NCBI GenBank assembly: GCA_030549775.1
Contig: CM060180.1
Coordinates: 80,755,672 to 80,819,671, forward strand
Direction of reading: 5' to 3'
DNA from: Tamarix chinensis
Taxonomy: Eukaryota; Streptophyta; Magnoliopsida; Caryophyllales; Tamaricaceae
Length of the DNA: 64,000 nt
The notes under the pieces are model-generated. The model ran no database searches, was not told the origin of the DNA, and saw only the letters and a list, made by a program, of their open reading frames with translations. Positions 24,357 to 36,300 of this stretch are shown in pieces (position 1 is the stretch's first letter; each line of letters begins with the position of its first letter). Both the position numbers and the translations under genes were made by a program.

Positions 24357-27300
24357 GTTCCTCTCCAGCTTCTGCCTGTTAGATTCACTTTTTACTCCGT
24401 CTTCGTTATTATGTTCTAAAATATTACAATCCCGTGCTAAATTAACGCCTACTTTATGTCAGTATGCTTCTGGTTAGTGAAACTTACCAGATTAGGGTTT
24501 TGATAACTAGAAGTGTGAACACAACTGCCTCTAGGTATTTCCTTCTCTGCGTGGCACGAGATTTGATTTTTTAGTTGACGAACGAACCTGCACTTGCCCC
24601 AGGGGAGAGGGAGGAGGCGCTTTAGATGAAACTAATCTTTATTACAGTGGGAACGGATTTTATCGTGTGATGTCACGCGTTTGTAGTCTGGAACATAATT
24701 AAGTGTGTTGCTGGTTTTGAGCATAATATTTTTTACCATTGTCCTTTTCTTTTGGGCCTTTGGAGTGGACTCGACCTTGGAGCCACCAAAACTTCATTTC
24801 CTAGTAGAACAATTTATGAAGTTACAATGTTTACTTATTCCTATGATAATTGTATACATTGAATAAATATTTATTTATAATTGAATATATATATATATAT
24901 TATCCTATTATATTGTAAAATCTATTGTCAGAAATGAGAACTAAGATTGAGGGTGTGAACTAAGAACTATCAATGCCAGCCTTGATTTTAAGTAAGAGCT
25001 AATCTTGGCTGTGTAGCACAACCACTAATTGAGGAATTACCTGGCCCCTTTTATTTGGATGCCTTTTTACAGTCATTCAGCAGAGAGTGATGAGTAGGGA
25101 TGGGAAGGAGCAAAGCACCAATACAGAGATGATAAATGAACAACCTCTTGATTTCAGTGTCGCACCAATCAAGTTCCATCACTGTGATGAAATGGAGAGA
25201 AAAGACAAGAAAGATCTTGGAGACAAGTTAATATATGTGAATCTGAGAACTATTCATAGTAACCAAATTCATGACTTGGAAGCTGTTGCAATTAGCAGCA
25301 TAAACATTGAATTGACTTGGGAGTTGATTTTAGCCATTTAACATAAAATAAAGGGCCAAAATTTATTGTTCTTAGTTCTTACTTTATGACACAATTCTCA
25401 TTGGATATATTCTCCTCTGTTCTATGATAATGATGTATCTATATACGAATCCAAGATGCCTGAAACCCATCTATTCATGAGTCATAGTTTTCACGAATAA
25501 TAGACTGCTATTCATGACACAAAGGTTCACAAACTGTACCAACTATTCATGGATTGTAATCGTCTTTTTTATTCATATAAGACTGCTATTCATGACAACT
25601 ATACATGACTGTAAGATACAGGAAACCCCACAAAAAATTTCATTGTGTATTGCATTAACACCTATGTTATGGCTGTATGCTAGTGGTTACTTATGAGGGT
25701 ATTGGTCAGAAGAAGTTCGAGCGTAGTGGCCTCTAGCTATTTAATATTTGGTATTACACGAGCTTTGATTCTTTGGTGATAAACTAATCTGCACTTTCCC
25801 GACGCATTTTTTTTTATGGAGGTTGTAGATAATCCCATTTTTATTAGAACGAGAGCAATTTTGTTGTATAATTTCTGCGTTTGTGGTGTGGAATAAACAT
25901 GTGTGTTGCTGATTTTGAAATTGTTAGTAATGACATTCCTCTTGTTTTATTTTTTTGGGGTGATGGAGGGAACTCCTATGGACTCAAGGATAACATTTTG
26001 ATAGAATGCACTTTATCATATCTTTGTCAAACACATGTAGGAGCATGTAAGTTTGATATGCATGAATTGAATATCTCCAGAAAATGATTTTTTGTCGTTC
26101 GTGGATCTCAGCTCAAATTGCTTCCAAAGCCATTCTGTTGCTATCACTTTGCTTCATCCTGCTTGTCTCTATTGATTTAGTTTTAACACCACTCATTATC
26201 TGCAAAATTAACAAGGCTCTGTTCTAGGTGTTTTATTTTATTTTATTTTATTTATTTATTTTTTCGTGCAGAGTCTTCTGATCTTGTGTCACTCACTAAA
26301 TTCGATTATGCCATCTATAGTTGCATTATGATGTAACATTTTAGCCCTAGATGAGCCTGGCTTTGAGTAGTTGGCTTGGGGTTTTGCTAATTCAGGATTC
26401 ATAGTTGAGTATTTCTAGAAGATCCAAATCATGAATGATGGTGAATGTGAAAGCTTCTGTGAGTTGGTGTTTTATTTGTAGGGGAATTTGAGTCCAACTC
26501 TGAGTAGTCACTAGTCAGCGTGGAATATGAAATCTTATGACCTATGCTTCTTGTACCTCTCTTAACAGAAAGTAAGTAATTTAAATGGAAAAGTGATTAA
26601 AACCATTGTAATCTTTAGATTTTATACAAAATCACCTTTAAGTTTTTTAAGGTCTAAGAGATGATTCGGATTAGTCTGTTGGTTTACAATCCTCATTGTA
26701 CCTTTTGGGACACTATCCTTGATTGGAAGGTGTAAAAGAACAAAATGGCCTTTATTTGTTTCTAGCTTTTATCTCATTTGAGAACCAAGGCTAAGGGGAA
26801 AGTGAAAAAAATAAAAGAAAGAATTTTTGTCCTTTGATTTTTTTTTTCCATGAACTACTATAGGTAATGAGAAACTAAGGCCCTGTTTGGTAATTAGCGG
26901 ATAGTTTGTTGTGATTAGCAAATTATATTAGCAGTTAGCTTTTGAGTACAAGATAATATTAGTTGTTTATATAAGAAGTGGTTGGTAATATTTGATGATT
27001 GTAGTAGTTATTAGTGAATGGAAAGAATAAATGGTTTTAAAAAACTAATTCTAAGTAAGCTAATCCAAAATGCTTCTAATTTGAGATTTTTCAAAATGAG
27101 CTTTTTCATTCCAAACTGCTTATCCAAAAAACTCTTTACCAAATACTAAAATTAGAGGTTCGATGTAGTCAAACCTCTAATCTATCTTAAAACCGCCAAA
27201 AGCTCTTCAAACCAGTCATTACCAAACAGAGCCTTAGAGCGACTCATGAATGCATGAACAGCCTAGGGTGGGTCTACACTATTTTGGAGCGTGTGAGTGG

Positions 27301-30300
27301 TTTGAATGACTTTTCCCTGATATAGAATATTGAATAAAAATGAGAAACTTATGGTGAATATTACAGAGGAGAAAAGTGTCTTCAGTAATAATTATTCTTC
27401 TTCATGTAGGTCCTTATCACCTAATATCTTGATAATTTGGCCCTCAAATATATTGTGCCAAATTTTGGTGTCCTGTAGGTAAAAGAATGAGTTTTCACCT
27501 GGATCATCAGAAAAGAGAAAGATAGAGGGACATAATGATTGATCTTATTACCTCAAAGGAAGCTATGAGTATGGCCCTTGATTAATTTGATGTCATTGTT
27601 TTATGCTTTGGTTTGCTAGTGTTCTTGATGCATGATGCTATTTGTTTCCTTCCATTCTTTACCTGTAGCCTTCAGTACTCTGGATTTATTAAGTGATGTG
27701 CATAAGTATTGCCTTTTAGGTTTCACACATTCTGCATTTGCCTTTGGATACGAGGCTGGGATTAATAACAGCACTATTGATGGAAACATTGTTCCACCTG
27801 GTGCTCTGATTAGATTTGTACAGAAGGGAATTCAATTCCTAGAACTCGAAGCAAATCTGAGCAGTGTAAGATTTTGTTATTCCTAGGCTCCAACTTATGC
27901 ATAATTTACTTTTGATATAACTATTTTAGCTTCCATCTGATTCTTGTCACTGTCAAGGTTCCAGAATGATGAAGACATGGATGATGGATTCTCATTTTTA
28001 CAACCTTTGGATCTTATAACAAAAGATGTTTATGAGCTGCAAAAGATCATCAAGGATAAAAAAGATAGTGTACGGAATGATGAGCAGAAGGAAAAGGAGA
28101 AAAACCAAGAAATGAGCCTGGAACATGAACATGAACAGGAACGTGTTCAGGTGAGGGAGAAGGAAAAACAAGTAAAGCTGAAGGGAGAACAGGAAAAAGA
28201 GAGAGGGGACAAGGACAAGAGTCGAGAGAAAGTTAAAGAGAAGGAAAAATCCCGTGAGAATGATGGTGATGTAAAACATCGCGAGGAGAAGAATAATGGC
28301 CCAGGTGAAGCGAATGAAACTTGTGGAGGTATGTTGTACATTCTATTTGACATCTAATATCGCTGACTCTATATGTAGAATTCTCCTTTATGTCAGGTTG
28401 GTGGAAATTATATGACTTGTGTTTTGCAAACTGTTGAGTTTTATGAGTTAGGGCACATTGTCCTCACATAAGATTAGATTATATCAGCAAAATAAAGTTG
28501 ATAATACTAAAAAGTTTTTTCGTATACCATTGTTTAGATGATCGAAAGAGAATGACCTGTTAGACTTGATTTTGTGGTGCTGAAATACTCATGAAGGAGA
28601 GTATAGCTGAACCATGACCAAAATGTTAAATAAATATGCTAAGGTTAAGTGGGATATTTGAATTCAAAGAGGAGTGACGACATGTAATTTTACGTTGAAG
28701 CCTGTTTCGATTATCTTTTGACATTTTAATTTTCCAATTGCCATGTCAGTTCATATTGTGTCCTCTTTTTCTGGCACATAATCTGCAATTGATTGGTGGA
28801 GTAGAGAACTTGCAAATAGTTATAGTTGAACTTGCAGTTTTTTAGAAGTCATTTGGAGTCTCTCTTGAATCTAAAGTTCATCTACCACTTGCTTGTAAAT
28901 ATCTACTGTAGTCCTCCGATCCCCAACCCTATCCCTATAAGACTGTAGGCTATCTCTGATATATGGAATATTAAATTTTGAGTTGATTTTCAATTAAGAA
29001 ATACATATTAAGGGCTTGTTCCAATTAAAGAGGAAATGCTTTAGAGTTTCCAAAATTTATTTGATGTCTATTCCAATTAAGTTTTCCATTCAAATGTTAT
29101 TATTTCTACGTAAATATGTTATTTTGCTTATTATGCATATCTATATACAATTATAACTATCTCTAGTATTTTCCTAATACACCATATTCGATTCTTTTAA
29201 AAATTTATTTATTTATTTTAATCAAAGTTTCCAACTTAAATTTGTTTTACTTCATTAAAATTTTGTTTCTAATATTATATTTTCTCCTTTTTCTTTTACC
29301 TTTTTAGAATGAAGATTTTATATTTTATATTTTATATTTTACTTCTTACATTTTAAATTGTTTCAACTCTATAATTTTCTAATTGATTAATTTTAATTTA
29401 TTATTTTTAATTTTAATATTTCAGTTTTATATTATTTTATTAATTTCATCTTACTTTCATTGAAAATACACACTAGTAACTCAAATAACTAAAATACTTA
29501 AATTAAACATAGATAAGAAAAAAATGAAATGTAAAAAATGTAAAACGAAAAGAAAAAGTAGTATTAGGAGTTAATAATCACTAATTAATATATTATAATA
29601 AGAAAATAAAAAATGAATTGAAAAATGTTATTAAAAAGAATACAAAAAATAAAATAAGTAATATATATTAAATAAAACATGAAGCATGAAAGTGTAGCAT
29701 ATCTAATTCATTTATAGTTAATTAGTGTAATAGGTAATATTGATTGGTATAATTGTATATAAATATACATGATGCATAAAATACCATATTTATACAAACA
29801 TGATGTTAGTTTAGTAGGGAACTTCCTGAATTATAACAGACCACAAATGTTTTATCTGAGAATGAACTCTTTTAGTTATTGCTCTGTTTGTTATGATAAC
29901 AGGGCCTGAACCAATGGATATAACAGTTGATACAGCATCTCTGCCCTCTGAAATTCCAGAGTCAAGTGTAGCTGTTTTAGAGGGTCATTCTTCTGAGGTT
30001 TGTTAGTTTTCCTTCACGTACCTTTTCTTTCTGCTGCTTGTCATTCTGTCCTAAATACTTTTGTTCTATTACTCATAGGTTTTTGCTTGTGCATGGAGTC
30101 CAGCAGGTTCACTGCTTGCATCAGGGTGGGTGTTGATGGAATCTTTCATATATATAATTGGTTTAGAATGTTCAGTTATTCTGTATCATTTAACATATAT
30201 ATCTGGCCTGTGTTTCTTTCAGAGATTGATTTTGATATCTCATATGTTTGTTTCATGTTCAGTGTGATATTTGGGTATCTGGACTTTCGTGTCATTGTCA

Positions 30301-33300
30301 TGGAATTTGTAATTTTGCCTACTTGAAACAATGAATTTTATTTGATACTTCCTCTGCCCTGTATTCTTAGTGGCTTTTCTCAGTTTCTCATTTTTAATGG
30401 AGTGTTAGGATTTTGCTACAGCCATTTTGTTTAATTGACTTCTAGCAAGTCATGCCTAATGAAGTAATATTGGGAAAAAAATTATCATTAACTATTGGTG
30501 CATGCCATTAGCATTGAAAATAATTATTGAGTATTGTTGCTATGCTTTTGAGGATCTTGCCTATGATGGGATTCTATACTGGACCATTGTTGCGTTGTTG
30601 CTGTGATTTTTGGATATCCTAAAGCATAAAGAGCTGCAGAGGATTTGGCAGATTAGTAGATAACATGTTAGCCTTTGGATACACATTTTGGATGTCAAGG
30701 AAAACTGATATATTTGTGCCTTTGGTTGGCATTTTTCAATTATCATTCATTGAATGCTAACAAGATTCTATAAAAGAAGCGTACAACTGGTGCTATAGTA
30801 TCTCATAGTGCTTACTGTTTATAGATTATTTGAAAATTAAAATTGCAAAACTAATGTAGAAGGCGGCCTGTTAATAAGAGGATTGTTGGGTGCATTGGTT
30901 AGTTATGTTGTCCTACATTAATGACATAAATTAATTCTATTGTCTTGAGTTGGTTTATAATCTGCTTTTGGTAAGATGGTATCCTACACTTGCAAGTAGA
31001 CATAGGTCCTACTTTTCATTACTTTCTGTGTTATTGTGAAGAAGATTGATGCCTTGTTCTTTCTGCTTTTAGTATGATCTAGTCCATCAGCTTTGAAGAC
31101 CCTTGATCTGTTATTAAGGGTAGACTCAAAACCCTTGATCTGTTATTAAGCATTTCCTTTTTTTTTTTGGTTGGGAGGGGTTGGGTGTGGGGAGGAGAGG
31201 CAGATGGATGCATTGGCATCGCATCTGCAAATCCTAGGTTGAATAATATGTCTTTTGATCATCATGTTAAGTATGTGCTGACTATGATTCTTATGCTACT
31301 CTATGAATATCCATTTCTTTATTGTATGAAACACCTTGGGACAATTACCATGCTTGGAATGTTTTGATCTCTGCTAGGTCCGGAGACTCAACAGCCAGGA
31401 TTTGGACTATATCAGATGCGTTTTCTGCCTCTAATATGCAAAAGGGGCTCGTCAATGTTGCTGTATTAAAGCATTTCAAAGGCAGAACCAATGAAAAGAG
31501 CAGGGATGTTACAACACTTGACTGGAATGTGAGCCTTTTGTATGCTGATCATAGAACTTTTGTTATTAACAAGATAAACTAACAAAATTGTTGTAAAAAG
31601 TTTATTTGACAAGTTGTACTAACAAAAATGGCTAAATTATTTGGTTGACTTATAAGAGGAGTAACATAATACTGATTGGAAATATTTGACAAAAAGATTT
31701 GTTTACTTTTTTAATTTATTAACTTTATTAAAAAGCTATGAATTTACATTATTAAATTACTGGACATAAACAAAAGGATTGAAGCACAATTACTAGTAGG
31801 GAAAAACGTATTTAGAGTTTTATGATTTGAAAAAAAAAATCTTGTTTTTAATAGATGAAGTAATGAAAGAAAATAAAATGAAAAACATCATTTAATAGAT
31901 AATTTTCTTTTGGGCAAAAAAATGTAACACTTTGGCTCCCACTCCGGTATAAGTAGGCAATTACTTAAAAAGATTTTGGAGATCAACAACGACCCCCTGA
32001 CCCTATAGATTTACACAAGCCCTTCTTGAGAAGTTGTCCACAACTCTTGGCCAAACATGCTTTACCGGGGAGTTTTTCAATAATAGATTTCTTGTACCTT
32101 TTTGATATAAGTAGTTGCATTAATCATTTTAGATCTCAACCATATATCACTTAACTTGAGGTATTGCAAAAAAAGTTGAATAATCCAAAACCAAGACTTG
32201 CAGTTATCAACACTAGATTACAATGCAAAATATTCAAGCTTAAAGTGCATTAATATTACCAAAATCTCCTTAGAGATCATGATAAAATGCACAATATATT
32301 AACCAAAAAGACATTGATATCTTCACAAGTGTCAGTAACCAGCATTGCCATCCTTGTCTCCAATGAAGAATCCTAACCAGCAATGTAACGGTTGTGTTTG
32401 CTGAAATTGAAAGAAATCTTCCTTGATTTTGTTTGGCAACTCATCTGCCCAACGTGTTTTTAGGTTTCTGCTGTATTGCCTTGGGATTTCAGTTATGAAC
32501 AGAGAGATGGATCAGGGATGGTGAGAGATAGAAAGAAAATAATTGTGGTGGCAAGGCAGTTGTATAGGGAAAAAAATGATTATTATGAAGAATGGAATTT
32601 AATTGGGCATTTTTGGACTGAAATATTTCATTATATGCTCATTGTGAAAGCTGGTTGTAGCACCTCCTTATAAGCCACTCATCAAATATGTTTATAAAAA
32701 TCTAATTTTCATTGAAGATATTCTAAAAAATAGTGACTGTGTTGTCTTTAGTCTCTAATACAAGCTCTACATAAACAACTTAGTCAAACACACTTAATTT
32801 TGTATCCATCTATTGAACTTTGATAAGCCCTCATTTCTTGTGTAAAGTTCTTGCATAGGTTTGGCATATCTTTTGATGAGATGATTTTCATTATTTTTAT
32901 TATATCTTGAGGGAAATATCTTCCTTCTTATGTTAGGTTCCTTGCTCGAGGATCTTAATGCAACAATGTTATGTGAAGATTCAAGGGTAGTTCCCATGTC
33001 ATTAGATACATTCTAGGGAAGGGATTGATGAAAATTGATTGATTATGAATATGTGGGAGAATTAGGGTTGGGGTTTGTGAGGACTAGAGAGGAGAGGAGA
33101 GGAGAAAGCTAAATGGAGGCAAGAGAATTAACAGTTTTTCTAAATCTCGTACCTGTCTATTACCAAGACTAGAGCCTTTGTTTTATATCTTATTTCAACT
33201 TGTGGAGCAAGTTAGGGTTGAACTTGCATCCTATTAGGAATTGTTAATTCAAATGCATAAATCACTAATAAACGAAGGCCTACTAAAAATTATTAAAACT

Positions 33301-36300
33301 TAATGTTTGCAACTTATTAAATGATGCGAGTCTAACACTAGGATTGAAACTAGAACTAACCCTATCCAGCTGGAGAGTGGGCTTGGCCCATGACTAAGGT
33401 CTGTAACATTTTTCCCCTCTTGGAAAATGAGCTTCTCCTCAAGCTCGTATTAGCAACCAAAATAAGCAACAAACTTGACCTAGGGTTAGTCCATTCCACT
33501 TAACCAACAATTAAACAATGAGTGACCAAACCTGCCAAGAGCTAAATGTTTGATAATATGGTTGTAGCTTAAGAACATGAGCAGGATGCCACAAAGGGTC
33601 AAGCTAAGACCACGACTTAAGCAACCTAGTAGGTAAGGTTGCAAGGGCTAAGGAAGCCAAACTGTTGGATCTGTCGATGATGGTTGTGTGCTCCCAAAAC
33701 ATGTCTAACAAAAAATAAGTCTCTTATAGTAAGTATCTCCTTTATTGGGCTAAATACCCGTACAATCTAAAGGTTCCTTTCGATATCTAAAACTCGTGGT
33801 AGCTGATCGTAAAGCTTAGTGGAAACTAATGAGGGGCATATAGGTGTAGTAAGAGTTTGAAACAATCTAATTGGTGCTAGCAGAAGTAGGTTGAAGGCAT
33901 TTTAGTGGCTAGGGAGGCTTAGGGTGGTGGCAATAGAGGGCTTCCATGGGTTATTGGGATGACATAGACCATGGTTGTGATAAAGGGCTGCATGGGGTCA
34001 GTAGAGGGGTTGTAAGGGTTCGTGAGTGTGCCCACAGGTCGATTGGTGACAACAGGTGCATTTGGTGGTGTTGGGGGGTGGGCGATGGTTTTGGGGGTGG
34101 GTTAGGTGTTGTGAAGATTTTTGTGAGATCACTGGTTAGGTTAGGGTGGTCAGCGAGTGGTGTTGTGGGTGTGGTAGGAATGGAAAAGGGTTTTGAAGGC
34201 TTGGAATCATGAGTTTTGGGATGGTGTGGGCTGTACCGGAGGTTTTGGGGTTTGAGGGAGGGATTTTTGTGGTGATAGGAGCTAGGGGAATGGCCGAAGA
34301 GGTCAAGAGGGTAGCGGGGGAGGTTTGTGAGGGGTTGGTGATGTGGCCAAGGGCTCCGAACTTGGTGGTGGTGTATAGGTGATCAAGGGGGGGTTGGAGG
34401 GACTAAATGTGTTTAGGCAAGGCAATGTAGAGACGTTTGGTGGTGCTTGGTGAGGGGCTGGCAAGGTCTTGGGGTTGCTGTAGAGAACCATTGCTAGGAC
34501 TATTACCTTAGTTGCTCTGTGGAGGAGTGGATCAGTGGTGGCGGGGTTGGGTTGGGTAGGCTGGCATTAGATATTTTGAATGACTTATTTGCTTTTCTAA
34601 CATCGATTCTCATCATGTCTTCTCATTAGAAGCATTTCTTCCATAAATATCTAGCATATTTTGAACCTTTCATATTGTCTTTGAGTTTGTTTGACCTTTT
34701 ATGCCATTAATTCTATCAACTATTGATGTCGTATAAGATCTTGGATATTACCCTTTAGAGCTTCGATTGCTGCGATAATAGGCTCCAATACCAATTTTGT
34801 CGGATCCTTGCCCAAGGATCTAACTATAGTAGGGTTATGGGAAGATACTGGAGCACATCCCAGTAAATTCAAGGGAAGGGATCAGGGAAAATTGATTGAT
34901 TATGAATTTGTGGGGGAATTAGGATTAGGGTTTGTAAGAGCTAGAGTGAAGAGTGGAGAGAGTAAAATGGAGGCCAAATTGTTAATTCTCAAACTTATCT
35001 ATTATTGAGGTCAGAGCCTCTTATTTTTTAACCATTACTTCTTACATTCCACAATATAGGGCCTATAGTTTTTGCGTCTTTGTTTCATAACTTAAGTCAT
35101 ATTCTAAGTTCCAACAAACATTTATTGTTATATTTCCTATTTTACCCTCTTCCACCACCTTATTAATGTATCCTATAGGAGTTAAATTGTTCAAATTTCT
35201 CTATGGGTATTTTAGTCAATTTGTGTACCATTTATACTAAACTTTAATATTTCTAAATGTGTGCTAAAAATCTATAATCCTTCTATTGTAAAATGGAGGG
35301 AGTAAGCTAGGGTTTAGCAGGCTAGGGCTTTCATGTTCTGATAAGGCTTATTAACCCAAATACATACATAAACTAATAAACTAAGGCCTATTAAGAATTA
35401 ATAAAAACTAATGTTTGCTACTTATTAATGGACACGAGTCTAGCACACTATGACTGAAAATGGGCCCAACCCTGTTAAGCCCAGTGGTGGGCCTCTCCAC
35501 GACCAAGGTTTGGAACTCCTTACCTCTTTAGGGTCTGTTTGGTATGGGAGTAATAGGGGTGGAAAAATTTTTCCCCTATTTTGTATCTTTTCTTTAAATA
35601 TTTAATAATAGTAAATATATTTTAATAAAATACCCATTTTAGATCAAATTAAGATCTAAAATGGGTATTCATTAGAACAAAAATATTTAATTTTAACTAG
35701 ATTATATAAGATATACAAAATATGGGGGTAATTTTGCCACCCCTATTACCCCCTAACCAAACAAGCACTTAAGCATACATTTTATGTATTGTATCTATGA
35801 AAGAAAAAAAGAAATTTCTGTACCAGTATATTCTCGCCTGTCCCTTGTTGGTGGATGAGAAAGTTGGTTTTGGTTTTGTCTTTCCTGTAATTCTTACACT
35901 TGATGCTTCTCTGTTCAGTGTGATGGAACATTGCTTGCAACAGGGTCTTATGATGGGCAAGCCAGAATATGGAGTAAAGATGGTAAGTGATCATATTTTG
36001 TACTTGCAGTTTTGGCTTAAGCTTATTTTAGAAGTAAAATGAATCAACATTATCAAAGCTAGGAAATTGATATATTTATGAAGTGTATATGAGTAAGGAA
36101 AATGGATTTATAAGGACAAACAGTGCCCGTTCTCTTTGTCTTAATTTTCCTGATCTAACCTGATTTGAAAATAATCTGAATTATTTTAGTGTTTTCATGA
36201 TTATTATTATTGTAAATACAATTGCTTTTGATGGTCTGATCTGATAAATCAGACTAGATCTGAAAATATAGTGAGTAGAACAGGCCCATAGAATATGAGG

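Larger units (their letters stand above)
24357..27719 (+). other. HOS15-like intron 1 (3.4 kb)
   Basis: Contains an internal diverged duplication (24445-24750 against 25655-25940), a small repeat of AGACTGCTATTCATGAC near 25502 and 25581, a (TTTTA)n run at 26232-26265 and a MITE at 26879-27233. An 84-codon frame at 25087-25341 has no similarity I recognise. Confidence 0.85.
32931..35517 (-). mobile_element. Non-autonomous LTR retrotransposon in HOS15 intron 6
   Basis: Two direct LTRs (32931-33408 and 34798-35517, the latter enlarged by a MITE) flank about 1.39 kb of non-coding DNA. On the minus strand the order is 5' LTR (right), iMet-like primer site TTGGTATTGGAGCC (34781-34794 complement), internal part, polypurine tract AAGAGGGGAAAAA (33409-33421 complement), 3' LTR (left) starting TGTTACAGACC. 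The 5-bp flanks TCTTA and CCTTA agree at four of five positions. The internal part is GGTGG-rich on the plus strand and encodes no Gag or Pol motifs, so this is a LARD/TRIM-like element needing a partner. A third LTR of the same family is in intron 12. Confidence 0.85.
31529..35918 (+). other. HOS15-like intron 6 (4.4 kb), transposon-loaded
   Basis: Holds the minus-strand LTR element 32931-35517, its nested MITE and the adjacent MITE 35531-35768. Bases 31529-32930 show no recognisable gene; the 65-codon frame at 32476-32673 is unassigned. Confidence 0.85.

Noticed and set aside
27944..27964. HOS15-like exon 3 beginning at the ATG at 27944 or at AAG 27957
   Set aside because: Family alignment and phase fit only the TTCCAG acceptor at 27964; the AAG choice puts a stop in frame.
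28147..28353. Minus-strand ORFs across 27998-28353
   Set aside because: Shadows of the Glu/Lys-rich HOS15-like exon 3.
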